This document shows positions 43,782-56,179 of a stretch of DNA of 64,000 nt, in pieces. The stretch is from Macrothele yani (lineage: Eukaryota > Arthropoda > Arachnida > Araneae > Macrothelidae). Positions within the stretch are counted from its first letter, which is position 1; each line of letters opens with the position of its first letter. Where the stretch lies: the NCBI GenBank assembly GCA_039090855.1, contig CM077011.1:36971501-37035500 (forward strand), read 5' to 3'. The position numbers were made by a program, and so were the translations under genes. A model generated the notes under the pieces. It saw only the letters and a program-made list of their open reading frames with translations, had not been told where the DNA came from and did no database searches.

Positions 43782-44433
43782 CATAGATCATATAGCAGAA
43801 AAAAAAATAATAATGTGGGCTGTTCATAGCACATACAACATAATATGCTGAGATCAGGAATTCGAGGTATGTGGCATAACCCTCGTAGAGTGCTGAGACA
43901 ATGGAGGACTGTGTCCCTAATGATGGCAACCATTAGTTGCTGAAATGCATTGGACAGTACAACCATGAAGTCCAGATGAGGTTTTGGTGACTTGTGCCTT
44001 CTTATATTGTGGTATTTTAACATTTTGATGTTCATTATTTCGCTGTTGGTTCATAGCTATTACTTTCTAGAAAATTAAAAAAAAAAAAATTCAATTGCTG
44101 TGTTTTAAGTTTACCAAGTTATTTTGTTTTAATTTCCTGGTCAAGTGATATTTTAACTTTTTGTTCATCTGGAGATATCTTTGACTTGGCTGTTGGCTAG
44201 TACTTTCAACTCTGTGAACATTCGTTGTACAACATAATGAGAAAATATTCTGCCAACCGCGGAATAGCCTAGCAGTAATTTCTGCAGATTGAGTAATTCC
44301 TGTAATCTTTTTAGTGTAATAATTCATAATGTGACATTTATAATTCCATTATTGCTGTGATACTTTTGACTTTGTGAACAAAGTGAAATTATCCTGTCAG
44401 TGGCCACATACGACTTTCGATACAGCCTAAAAG
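43782..44433. other. Intron sequence without a recognised gene
   Basis: A 147-codon minus-strand open frame at 43592-44035 overlaps the mariner end and shows no domain I recognise. The rest is AT-rich. Confidence 0.4.
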
Positions 44434-44892
44434 TACACTGAAGTGCCAGAAAAACTGGTACAGACGAGCTTATGCAAAATACATAGCAACATTACCTATG
44501 CGCGTTCTTGGTTTCGTCCGCCAGTGTGTATATAAAGTGATAGACATCCTTGCCAGCTCTCAGAGCTGTTTTTGGCATGAGAATGACAAGTAATAACGAT
44601 TTGAGCGATTTTCAACGCGGTGTCACAGTTGGCCCTCGTGAGATGGGCCATAGTATTTTGGAGGTAGAAACGAAGTTCGGATTTTCACGGACGAACATTG
44701 CAAGGATGTACCGTGACTACAAGAATTCCGGCAAAACCTGCAACCTACGATATACCAGTGTGGCCGTAAAAAGACATTGGTGAACAAGACCATCGTCGGC
44801 TGTCAAGAATCATTTCACGCCATAGGAGTGCAACACTCTCACAGGTATCATCGGAATTCAATGCTGGAGCCTTAACAAGCATCAGCGTCCGG

Positions 44893-47800
44893 CAGGGTTG
44901 TCTAAAAAAAAACCACTTTAAAAACCCAATAAAACCCACTTTGTAGTGGGTTTTTATTGTTTTTTTGTTTGTTTTTTTAAACTGGAGTATACTTTGGAGT
45001 TTTAATGCAATTTTGGGATATTTTCTTCAAAGAGTTTCAAAAGCAACATTTTACAATGGAAAAGCTTGGTGCTCAAATTGGTTTTTAATTATGCCTTTTT
45101 TGCTTTTATTATTACATAGATGCTATTTGTTAATTTTTTATGTTTTTGCATTTGTTTAACTTGTTTGTTTCTTTTGATTTTTGATATATTGATAGCCATA
45201 ACTGATTACTGATAAAAATTTGCAATACATAAAAATTCTGGAGCTAAACCAGATATGGGAATAAAAATTGTTTAAGTTTCACTGCATACAATTCTGAGAA
45301 TTACTTAATTTTGTTGCCCTGAAATTTTGTACATCATTTGCAAACAAAAACATTAGAAAGATTTTGTTATTTGATAATGCAGTTACAAAAGCCACTTCAT
45401 TTGGGATGCTTTACTAAAAGCTAATCGTCAGGCATTCAGGACACATTTGACTTCATTGATATTTTAGATTCATCAGCACAAATAATTTATTGCTGCATAA
45501 GAAATAGAAAAATTAATAATTCAATGTTCATGCAAATAGTTTTTGCAGATAATTCCGGAAAAAACAAAAAAGTTTATACATGATAATTTCTTGAAATATA
45601 TTAATGAATTAAGAGGAAAATGCTTGTATGTGTGTGTGTGTGCATAGACACTGGTCTAAGTATTTTAAAAAGGCTGGCATTACATTAATATGGAGTACAG
45701 ACCCTTTCCCTGATACTTTTTCAGGGTGAACTATGAATGCCTGAAATCCTGAGGAGGTAACCAGGTAGGTGGGAACTAGTTTCATGTGCCCTGGGGCTGT
45801 AGGGAAGAGAAAGAAGGTTTGACTAATCCCTGAGGAATGCGTTGTAGGAGAGTGAAACACCTGTTTCTTGAGCTATCTGTGCACTAATGCCTGAGGCACA
45901 AGTATGTGAAGGGGGAATCTGCTAGGTTTTAGAAATCAGGAAAGCAAACTGGACTTGTTTTCAGAGTTTCAATTCCCACTCTCCAGTACTATTGGAAGGT
46001 GAATCCAATGACCAATGAGAGTTAAAATCAACCTATCAGATTCTGATGGGGTGGGGTGCAGGCTGGAGACTTGACAAAAACCTTTTTCAGATACAGGTCA
46101 TACATAGCATTGCTTTGTTGTATCTCATGCTTATCTCTTGTGCATACTACCATAGCTATTTTTCCCTTCAGTTCAGCTGCAGTATATGTTATACTGTGTT
46201 ATTTAAAATTTAAAAACTTAAGGAGCTTCAGTTATACTTTTACATACAATGCCAGCAGGAAGTGGTCAAAAATGTGCCCCAGAATGGTTGGAGGTTAGCA
46301 GATTGGATGACAAGAACAAAGTAAAATGTGATCACTGTGGTTCAGAAGTGAGTGCAAAGATTGAAAGAATTAAAATCCACTTATAAACAGATGTTTGAAA
46401 ATATCCATGCCTGGTACATCAGAGATTTCCCCATCAAAAATGGATCCAAATTTCACATCAGCAACTCCTGGGAATTCTATGGTATCACACAACTTGATAT
46501 AAGAAGAGACTCGTGGCACAGAAAGTATGCCCAAAAGGCAAAAACTGGTGACAGGTTTTACTGTAAAAACAACAGATAATTAAAAATCTACATTAGATTT
46601 AAAAATTGCCAGGTTTTTTTATGCAAATAACATTTCTTTTAATTCAGCAACTACTGCAGAATACAAAGATATGGTGGAAAGTTTGCGCCCGGTTATTCTG
46701 ACCCTAGTCGTACTGATCTAGGAGGGAAACTGTTGGACACAGTATCTGGTGAAGTTGATGATGCATTTAAAAACATCTTGAGGATAACAACAGTAGCATC
46801 ACTTTGATGTTGAATGGGTGGTCAAATGTTAATAATGATGCCATAATTGCAACAAGCATTCACACTGGGACAGCTTTTTTTAAAAGTGCTATAGATTGTG
46901 AGAGTAATAAAAAACGCCGGCGTATTGTGCGGAAATTGCCAAGACTGAAATTGAATACTGTAAGACTACACTCGGGGGAAATGTTTTTGCCGTATGTACT
47001 AATAATGAAAATAAGATGGTAAAAATGAGAGTACTCTTGGAACTGGAATACAAAACCTTGGTGACTAATGGGTGCTCTGCACATTATGTCAATCTGCTAG
47101 CTGAGGAAATTACAAACAAAGCTGTTTTGAAGCACATAGTCGAGGTGCAGAAGTATTTCCGCAATCATCATCACCCTCACGGATTGTTGAAAGAAATGGG
47201 TGGACTTATGCCACAACTGCCAAATGCAACACGTTGGAATTCACAAATGGATTGCATAAATGTTTATGTGAAAAACTATCCAAAGTATGTGGAAATTCAA
47301 ACCTCTAAGCACTCAAATGATCTGCAAATTCCCCCAAACATAAATAAAATTCTAAAGAATGTAATCATTTACAAAGATGCAATACACATGCTAAAACAGG
47401 TTAGTAGAGTACTTGACATTCTCCAGGCTGAACAAACAAACATTTCTGAGGCAGTGGAACTGTGGTAAGATCTTATGGAAAACGTAGATCTTGAACCGTA
47501 TACACCAGTGATAAAAAAAAAAAAAAAAGGATGGATCAAGCACTTCAGCCTTGCCACTACTTGGCAAACTTAATGAATCCAAAATACCAGGGAAAGAGAA
47601 TGAGCCCTGAGCAAGAACAAATTGCTGATAACTGGGTGTTAGAAAAGAAACCTGAATGGATAATTTTTGCAATGGGCTTTAAAATATGTGACACAAAGTA
47701 CTATCCAAAGTCTATGTTTGTAAATGATGTGCAAAACTTCAGTGCTGCCAAATGGTGGCAGCTGATGGAGCAACATGCAAGTGTGACCAAAGCTGGAACC

Positions 47801-48392
47801 CTGAAAGATTTCTGCTCTTACATGTCAAGTCTATGTGGTTGTCCAGCCAGTTCACCTGCAGTAGAAAGGATATTTTCTACTTGCGGACTAGTCTGGTCAA
47901 AACTTCGCAATCGATTAGATGTTGATAAAGCTCAGAAACTTGTCAAGATCATCAAATATTTAAAAAACAAATAGTAAATTTGTTACAAAAAATATTGAAA
48001 TTTGTAGTTTTACTCAAATTTAATTAAACATCTCAGAAAAGTTTAATGAGGGTTTAGAGTTTGATCAAATACTAGTTTATAGATTGCAGTGAGTGGTGTG
48101 TAAAGTATCTTAGCCTTTGTGTAGATTTAAATAAAAAAATTCAACAGACAACATAAAAAGGAGATTTTTGTTAACCAATAAGTAAGTTGCATGGATTTTT
48201 CATTAATAATATTTAATCTTTGGTATCTTAATGAAAGGATATGAAAACCAAATAGACCCCCAAACCTTATACCCCCCCCCCCTCCAAAAAAAAACCCAAC
48301 AAAACCCAAAAAAGCCCAATCAAACCCAATAATAAAAAACAAACAATAACACTGGTCTTTCTTTTTTAAAAAACAGGTTTTTTTCAACCCTG
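44893..48392 (+). mobile_element. hAT element with 8-bp target duplication
   Basis: The left end is cagggttgtctaaaaaaaaa and the right end, read inward, cagggttgaaaaaaacctg. The flanking 8-mers are gcgtccgg (44885-44892) and gcgtccag (48393-48400), the expected hAT target duplication with one later change. The length is 3500 bp. The interior holds a broken BED-type hAT transposase on the plus strand. Confidence 0.92.
46249..47974 (+). pseudogene. hAT transposase with BED zinc finger, multiple lesions
   Basis: It starts MPAGSGQKCAPEWLEV; the BED finger VKCDHCGSEVSAK..RIKIHL follows and then a stop at about 46384. Further pieces are KCYRL / FFKSAIDCES (46800-46960), TNGCSAHYVNLLAEEI with LLKEMGGLMPQLPNATRWNS (47016-47468), and the C-terminal dimerisation motif ASSPAVERIFSTCGLVWSKL with RLDVDKAQKLVKI (to 47974). 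An A tract at 47512-47528 disrupts the frame. The conserved order and ends show a complete but dead gene. No protein can be made without many corrections. Confidence 0.88.
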
Positions 48393-51229
48393 GCGTCCAG
48401 ACCGTGCAACGTACCCCACACGATATGGGCTTTGGGAGCCGACATCCAACTTGAGTCCCCTTGATGGGTGCACGACACAGAGCTATGTGCCTCGCTTGGG
48501 CACTGCAACACTGCCACTGGACACTTGGCTGGAAACAAGTAGCCTGGTCTGACGAGTCGCATTTCCGATTGTATCGGGCAGATGGAAGGATTCGTGTGTA
48601 GCGCAAACCCCATGAAGCCATGGATCACACCTGTCAACAGGGAGCTGTACCGGCTGGGGGGGGGGGTCCGTAATGGTATTGTTCAAATTTAAAAACTCTG
48701 GTACCAATTTGAAGCTATTTATATCGGAAGTGTATATGTCTTATCAAAACAATAGTAAATTTACATTTTAATATGTTTATTACATGAAAAGTACAAAAAT
48801 CACCTTCAGAGTAATGGTTAACTGTAATGGGCCATAAACAAAACGGCACATAATATATTTTTCTGAAACTTGGTGGAAACACTAACTAATATGTGTGCTT
48901 GAAGTAGAAAAAAAAATAAACATGGTAATATTTCCTATTACAGACATAAATGGCATTTAAACATATACACATCCATTTAAAGTTTGACAGCTATATTTCA
49001 ATCATTTTCACTAACACATTTTGAAAAAACACATAATGAACAAAAACAAAAGGGAACTATTAATATTTGTAACAGTCAAAGCTGAAGCCAATGGATTTAA
49101 TCTATCTTGAAGTTTTTGAATAATAGTTCAAACAGAGTGAAGTAGAAAAAAATCAGGTGCAATGTCATAAGATTTTCCTGTAGTAGTTGTGGGAAAAGAC
49201 ACAATTTTCATTATGTGTTCGTACGGAATCCAACATACATCTAAAGGTTTTGGCCATATATATGATGCACTTGGGTCATGATGATGCATAAACATAATTT
49301 TATAGTCATTGTTTTCCTTGCAACATTCCAAAATCTTTCCAATCCACCAATTAATTCCATATGCACACGCAACATATTTTTCGATGTGGAGTGTTGATCT
49401 GATGGTTTCTTCGAATCCCATATTAGCAATGAATGTTGTTGAGGAACCTGATACACTGGAAACCAATAATTGGCTTTAGTTTATAGGTACAAAGCTGTGA
49501 TTGGACCTCGTTCCTGTGATCGTATCTGCCATGTCGTATCTCTCTGCTAATTGACAGTCGAAAAGTTCAACTTCAGATTTTGCTAAAAAAAGTTTTGATT
49601 CCTATAATAGTTTCTTTTGCAAATTTATACAAATCAAATGCATTCAATATTGAATCATTATATGGACGCTGAAGGCTTGCTTTGGTGGCCATACACTTTA
49701 TTGGTGCCACCAATACCATCACAATTTCTTTTGCCATGACAAGAGGTGAAAAAATGCCACACAGCCTTCCCACCATGGTCTTCTTTATGATGACAGAGAT
49801 TGACAAAGTTTTTATAATTTTCATACTGGGCTGATGATCCATCACTGAAATACTTAATGTATTTAATTTGTAGCACTTGCATAATTAAATGCTTAAAAAT
49901 TACCTTTTGGAAAGTCCAAAATGTTGCAGTGTCATGAATCAAATGGTCACTTATTACGCACTTAGAAATAGATTTCACAGTATCACTAATAGTTTCCTTT
50001 ACATAGACTAAAAAAAGATGAACTGTTACCTGTTCCTTTTTCCAGTGAAAGCTTTAGATAGCATCTTGTATGATGCAGGTATAGTTTTCAGAAAAATCGG
50101 CCACAATAAGCAGTATCTTCACTCAATTCATCCTTTGTTTTTTTAAATACTGACTTTGAGCTTTTGTAAAAAAGTAATGTGCACATAAAAAGCAGATTGT
50201 TTTGTAACCAAATTGTCAACAAATTCATCAACTGATTTAGTAATAACTGTTTTCAATTATGCACCATCAGTTTTCACCCACTGTTTATAAGTAATTTCAT
50301 TGATCATTTCTAATTCATTGGAAAGCATTAGTTCTTTAAGAATTTCTGGAGATGGACAATTAGCACACCTGTGCACCATACACTTTCCCGATTCAGTGCA
50401 ACAAACCAGCTTTCTTAACAATGATATGTAGTCACTGATATGGATAGCATGAAGCATGAGTTTAATGTTCTGATGGTATATACAAACACACACTGAATGA
50501 ATACCTTTGCTTCCAACAGTCACACATTCTCTTGGATGTAAGGAGCAAAATTTAGGCAGTCCAATTTTTAATTCATTATGTTGTTCTTTAAATGCAACAT
50601 ATAATTATTTTAATTTATACAAAATCAATCTTTTTTGCTTTAATACTCTTCCATTTTCACTTGGAACAGATATGCAATCTTTTTTTCCAGGGCATACACG
50701 TCTGTTATTATTATCACAATAAAAATTAGCAACCTTTTCTATAGTATCAAAACTTAATTTAACACTTTTCCCTTCCACTAGGCATTGATAACATCGCTTC
50801 TGTTTCTTTTAATTTTCTTGCTTTTTTTACTAAATGCTCTGTAGTATTGCAATAAGTCTTTGTTAGCTGTATTGTCCATGAATCTGGAACTAATGTCAGA
50901 ATTTGAACCTTTTCTTTAAATGATGCATTTATAAATGTATTCAATAATTTTTCCATTATAGATATGCAGTCTGGACAAGTCATGTCTTTTGAATTGTGTG
51001 GCTTACTAATAGTTTCAACACCTAATACTGCAGCTGTTTTAGTAGCAACACAGTTACTTAATTTCTTAACTTTAGTGTGCGTGTAACCACGCTTTCTCTT
51101 AGAGCTAAATCTACTGACCTTTATTGGCAATAAATACAACACTTCACAGCTTTTATTCAATTGTTCCATCACTATTGTGGCTTCACTATAATCTTGATCC
51201 CTGGTGACTTACATGTCAGCAATAGGTAT

Positions 51230-54200
51230 CTACATACATACATATCACTAAACTGTTCTCTGAGATTCAGAGGTTAGCTCCAAAAAGAAATACAAACTTC
51301 CAGATATTTTTACTTATTGTTGTCGTATCAAACTTCCCCATTTACAGCGATCTTGACATACAACTCATGCTTCACTGATATCCATTACACGCCTTACACA
51401 AGATCTTTTATACTTCATACTCATAATCTTTTTCTCATGCAGACACTCCTGAATCTGATCCACCCATGTCTTCCTTGGCCTTCCTCTGCCTTTCCTTCCT
51501 GCCACTTGGGTTGAAAATATTTTCTTAGTAAGCATTACATCACTCATTCTTTCAACATGGCCAAACCACTGAAGCATATTGGTCTCCACCTTGCTAACAA
51601 CATTTTGCTTTACATCACACAACTGCAATACATCTTCATTCCTCACACAATCAGATCGTGTCTTGCCACAAACCCCACGTAAGTAACGCATTTCTCCAGC
51701 ACACAAACGACTCCTATGCTTCTTCTGCAGTACCCAGGTTTCACTGCCATATATCAGAGTAGGAACAATTACTGTTTCATACACAGCCATGCAGGACTCT
51801 CTAGAGAAACCATCATTCCTGTGAAAACCTCCCAGAGCAGCTATGACTTTCAAAGAAGAGTTCACTCACCTACTGATTTCACCATCCAACTTGTTCTCTC
51901 TGTCAAACATGCTTCTTAAATACACAAACTCACTCACCTGGTCAATCACAGTGTCATTTATACTTACATTACATTCAGTGCTACCCATTCCTCTCTCAAA
52001 CACCATAACTTTGGTTTTTCCCTTATTTATACTCAGTTTGAATTTCATGCAAACTTCGTGCATCCGAGTCAACATACTCTGCAACTCACTTTTGCTCTCT
52101 GCCAACAGGACAGTGTCATCAGCATACAGCAATCTGCACACACGGATATCACCAAGACATAAACCACTATTATCTATTTTGGCCTCACGCATGCATGCGT
52201 CCATAAATATATTAAACAGCCATGGTGACATTACACAATCTTGTCTAACTCCTGCACCAATGGAAAACCATTTTGATAAAACACCATTCACTCGTACACA
52301 AGCTCTACTACCAGCATACATGGCTTTTACATTATTAAGTAGATTCCCAGTAACACCATATTCATTCAATACCTTCCACAAAAGTGTCCTATTCACTTGG
52401 TCGTAAGCTTTCTCTAAATCTATGAAGGCAGTAAAAACTTTTTCCCAACAGCCAGATGCTTTTCAATCATCACGCATAATGCAAAAATCTGGTTAGTGCA
52501 GCCTTTACCAGGCATAAAACCACTCTGAACATCCCACACTTTCAATGATGTAAGACCCCATACTTTTTCAATAACAACCTTACCAAACACTTTCCCTGGC
52601 ACACTCAGTAGGCTAATACCACGATAGTTCTTGCATTCAGTCTGATCACCTTTTCCCTTATACAAAGGAACAATAATGGCATCCTTCCAATCCCGAGGGA
52701 CCATTCCTAACTCCCAGCACAACTGGCAAATTTCAGTTAACCAGTCAATTATAGAGTCACCACCATACTTCAACATCTCTGCAGTTATGCCATCAACTCC
52801 TGGAGCCTTACCATTCTGAAGAGATTTTAGAGCTTTACACACTTCTTCTCTTGAGATCCCTCCTGTGCTTTCATCCCTCATTGTGACATCATCTGCATCT
52901 GTCTCAGAAACATTTTTGCTCTCCTGATCTAATAACTCACAGAAGTATTCACCCCATCTTTCACTTAACTCATTGGGCTCCCATATCATTTCCCCGATCT
53001 CATTCTTCACACAACTTACAACGTTGTTTCCCCTATTTTTCCTGAGTCTCATGTACTTCCAGAAGGACTTTCTATCTTTCCAAAAAGCCAGTTCATGCCT
53101 TTCCACTTTCTCCTTCCTATCTTTTGCCTTACTGTGGCGAACCAGCTTAGCAGCTTCACGCTTCTTACAGCAATATTCATCCACAGAGACTCTACCTTGC
53201 AACATCTCCAAATAGGCTTCCTTCTTTTTCTTTACTGCCTCATCAATCTCACTATTCCACCAAGCATCACCTCTATTGTTACCCACTATTGTGGTGCCAC
53301 AGACCTCTTTAGCAGCAGTGACAACACAGTTCTTAAAACATTCCCACTTCTTTTCTACATCCCTCTCACAAGATTTCAGATCCTTCAGTCATTCTCTGAG
53401 TAAGTCAGAGTACCGCTGATGATCTTCAAGGAGCCTATCAACCTTTATTCTTTCTATCCTGGGTCTCTTCCTATTCCTTTTCCTCCAACCAACATTAAGT
53501 TTCACTCGTGACACTACCAAGTAATGATCAGAACCAACATCCGCACCTCTCATCACACGGGTGTCAACAACTAAGTGTTTCAAACGCTGATCGTAAACAA
53601 CAAAATCTATCACACTCTTTTGACCAAGAGTACGATTTTCCCAAGTATATGTGTGTATATACTTGTGGTTGAAAAATGTATTAGATACACACAAACCATT
53701 CTCAATGCAGAGTTCAATTAATCTTTCACCATTATCATTCACACAAGGATCATTAAACTTACCCAGAACATTGTCAGAAATTGCATTCTGCACACCTACT
53801 CTAGCATTGAAATCCCCTGCTATTATAACTTTTTCTTTAGCACCAAACTGGCTCAAAACAGCTTTTAGCTCATTCCACAAATCTTCTTTCTTATCAGAAG
53901 GTTCCGAGCCACAAGGAGCATACACTACAACAATTACAATTCTCTGAAGTTTCACTTTCAAACGAATCCAGAGAATTCTCTCACTTATGCAACTATAATG
54001 AATCAAGTTGTTCTTCATCTTTTCACTTAAAATCACACCTACACCAGCCTGTCCTCTCATATTATCCAATACTCCAGACCACACACTCACCGTGCCATTC
54101 ACTTCTGCTACACCAATTTCCTTCTTGTTGGTTTCACTTACACACAGCACATCCAGTCTATACTTATTCATCTCCTCAATCACCTCACTCATCTTGCCAT

Positions 54201-54606
54201 TTATACCTCTAGTATTCCATACACCAATCTTACATTCACTCAGCCGAGATCTCTTTCTCATACGCCGTTTAGAAAGTCCAGGTCGATTCCGTGGTGGACC
54301 GTCCTTCTCAAGTGTGGTAGGTCCACCATATCCCACACTTGAGTCATTCTTAATATTTCTTTTTGTCTTTTTAATCACGTAAGTACATCAGTGTGGGGGA
54401 TTAGCCCACAGCTGAGGGTTCCAGTTGGTCATTCAACCTAAGGATTCTGGAACAAAACCCAGTGAGTTGGGGTCTTTTCGCCAATGTCACACAGAACTAG
54501 CTTGCACCTCTCCAAGATTCACAGAGGCCTAGTTGCTGTTGTGTGTGCCATTGTTACCACGGAGCGCCCCGAGGAGGCAAACCCATCGCTCACTACGACC
54601 ACCCGC
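51230..54606 (-). mobile_element. RTE-like LINE, nearly complete coding region
   Basis: A non-LTR retrotransposon inserted in element B. Possible 10-bp target duplications are caataggtat (51220-51229) and caataggcat (54607-54616). The coding region runs on the minus strand from 54378 to 51365 with endonuclease then reverse transcriptase. The 3' end contains gttctctgagattcagaggttag, also present alone near 28013. The clade call (RTE/BovB-like) is from the overall protein style and is not certain. Confidence 0.85.
51365..54378 (-). pseudogene. RTE-like endonuclease-reverse transcriptase ORF, three lesions
   Basis: The APE-type endonuclease (54378-53389) has IGVWNTRGINGK, VSETNKKE, VIIAGDFNARVG and SDHYLVVSR. 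An in-frame stop lies at about 53389. The RT (53286-52420) has WWNSEIDEAVKKKKEAY, NGKAPGVDGITAEML, KNYRGISLLS and QSGFMPGKGCTNQIF. A frameshift occurs near 52400-52440. The next part (52396-51866) has GVRQDCVMSPWLFNIFMDA and the catalytic CRLLYADDTVLLAES. After a stop at 51866 the tail (51865-51365) has YGSETWVLQKK, WFGHVERM and GRKGRGRPRKTWVDQI. Catalytic residues are intact; only two stops and one frameshift are visible in about 1000 codons. Confidence 0.92.
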
Positions 54607-55968
54607 CAATAGGCATGTCTGACTCACTAACTGAATAATGCAATGAAGAATAACAAGAAATGCACAGTTTTTTCCCTGGAATGAGTACTTCCGGATTTGT
54701 TATGGACAAATTCAGAAAAATTGGTTTCAGTGATTTGCTGGGATGTTTATTAAATGGACCACAACAACCTCTCTGCCTTAAACTTTACTATTTTAGATAT
54801 TCATCCTTGTGAATCTTGCAGATACTTCCACCCACATAAACATTTTTATCTATAATTAGACTTTGTAATCTCCTTTTTAATAATTCCAAATCATTTGAAG
54901 ACAATGTAAGCACAGGAATAAATTCAGCATTCAATGATACATTGAGTTTCTTGCATACAAAACATTCCATCTCTACTGAAATAATCATACAACACAACAC
55001 TGTTTGTTGACTGAACATACTTCTCTGAAAACTTAAGCACAAATGAGCTCTGAAAGGGATAGCCAAGTTCCTCAGATAGTGAATAATGTAATATTGCATC
55101 ATACTTTGACTTCAACCAATCAGAAAACAGATGATGCAACACAAGAAATCATTTCAGGATTTGCATAATTGCTATTGCTTGTATTTAACAGAATTGTCTG
55201 TGCATAGTAACCTTTTTTATATTTCTAATTAAAATAATAAAATATAAGAATGCTAACTAACTGTGTGGTTTTGAGGATAGCATATTCTAGTACCAGGGAT
55301 TTTTATACCTTGAATCCTATGTGTATAACAGCTATTTTTTCAGTTATTACAAAATGTTACCATCCTCATTTTTTTCTACTTCAAGCACACATATTAGTTA
55401 GTGTTTCTACCAAGTTTCAGAAAAATATATTATGTGCCATTTTGTTATTGGCCCATTACAGTTAACCATTACTCTGAAGGTGATTTTTGTACTTTTCATG
55501 TAATAAACATATTAAAATGTAAATTTACTATTGTGTTGATAAGACATAAACACTTCCGATATAAATAGCTTCAAATTGGTACCAGAATTATTGAATTTGA
55601 ACCATTAGTTGTCAAGTTATTACATTTATTGACATTGGTGCAGAATCCAAGATGGCCATTTGGTCAGAATGACCATTTTTCAAATGCCTGTACCTCGACC
55701 ATTATTGGGCAAAATATTTTCCAAATTTAGATTTGGGGGCTTCACTACCATATGTATGTACGGTAAAAATTAAAAAAAAATCTGCTACTTTGGTGCAACA
55801 AGTTTTTCTTATAATGGGTGTCTTCACGCGGAATGACCCTTCTTGTAAATATTTTTTATATTTAACAGTTGAGAAGTGCATTGATTGCCAAAGAAAATAA
55901 CATGAAAAAAATTTTAACTGTTAAGCCATTATTACAAAATAGAACTTAACAAATGTTGTAATAATATT

Positions 55969-55973
<5 letters not shown>

Positions 55974-55999
<26 letters not shown>
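55974..55999. repeat. (TC)n microsatellite
   Basis: About 13 TC dinucleotides, 54 bp from the splice donor of the 56053-56179 exon, on its intronic side. Confidence 0.95.
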
Positions 56000-56052
56000 C
56001 ACTGAACTTGAATAAATTAGTTTCAAAATCTTATAAATACAAAATCACTTAC

Positions 56053-56179
56053 CACATTATCTAGCGGGTGAGCACCAAATACTTTAAAATTATTCTGTGG
56101 TTTGCCTGGAGTCACAGCAAGAACAACAGCTTGTTGGCCGACTCGTACTGTATATTCATCGATAGTGGCTTTCAGTTTC
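56053..56179 (-). CDS. NRF1/ewg: NRF1/erect wing exon C: DNA-binding domain, N-terminal part
   Basis: The first base completes the Arg codon split from exon B; 42 codons follow, KLKATIDEYTVRVGQQAVV then LAVTPGKPQNNFKVFGAHPL and DNV. The vertebrate equivalent has KLRATLDEYTTRVGQQA and FKVFGAAPLENV. The acceptor is aatttttag before 56179 and the donor gtaagt after 56053. Entry phase is 2 and exit phase 0, consistent with both neighbours. It is separated from exon B by an intron of only 189 bp, the one short intron in the visible gene. Confidence 0.96.

Larger units (their letters stand above)
44436..48679 (+). mobile_element. Tc1-like element, 3'-truncated and split by a hAT element
   Basis: The left end, cactgaagtgccagaaaaac, follows TA at 44434-44435. 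The Tc1 sequence runs to 44892, is interrupted by the hAT at 44893-48392, and resumes at 48393. It stops at about 48679, where element B's truncated terminal repeat begins, so the Tc1 right end is missing. The continuity of the Tc1 reading across the hAT confirms the nesting order. Confidence 0.85.
44550..48679 (+). pseudogene. Tc1 transposase, two fragments around the hAT
   Basis: The first part (44571-44892) reads MTSNNDLSDFQRGVTVGPRE with GFSRTNIARMYRDYKNSGK, the Tc1 N-terminal paired-type DNA-binding domain. The second part (48393-48679) reads VPLMGARHRALC, LGWKQVAWSDESHFRLY (first catalytic Asp) and RKPHEAMDHTCQQGAV. It ends in AGGGSVMV, where the sequence is cut. Stops are present in both parts, and the second Asp and third acidic residue are lost by truncation. 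The stretch between the parts is the hAT, not Tc1. Confidence 0.85.
49128..55142 (-). pseudogene. Element B large protein (putative transposase), broken and split by a LINE
   Basis: Upstream of the LINE, 55142-54788 gives an N-terminal segment with CFVCKKLN and LELLKRRLQSLI. After it, 51172-50759 gives KEKVQILTLVPDSWTIQLTK and KARKLKETEAMLS, and 50523-50257 gives GIHSVCVCIYHQNIKLML and the Cys-rich CMVHRCANCPS. Then 49978-49658 gives KYIKYFSDGSSAQYENYKNF and AVWHFFTSCHGKRNCDGIGG, and 49466-49128 gives a Tudor-like end with YVACAYGINWWIGKIL and FMHHHDPSASYIWP. The order is the same as in element A, and several segments are better preserved than there. The DF(A/S)ENYSF segment was not found in one frame. 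Lesions are numerous. Confidence 0.75.
48680..55839 (-). mobile_element. Element B: second large DNA transposon of the element A type
   Basis: The left terminal repeat (48680-48975, outer part truncated) is the reverse complement of the inner part of the right one (about 55315-55839). The intact right end, read inward, begins gggtcattccgcgtgaagac. It shares its first ten bases with element A, but the rest of the repeat is different, so A and B are separate families of one group. The gene is on the minus strand and is split by an RTE-like LINE (51230-54606). Without the LINE about 3.8 kb remains. Confidence 0.8.

Noticed and set aside
43592..44035. 147-codon minus-strand frame as a gene
   Set aside because: It runs from unique DNA into the mariner's right end and has no domain I can recognise.
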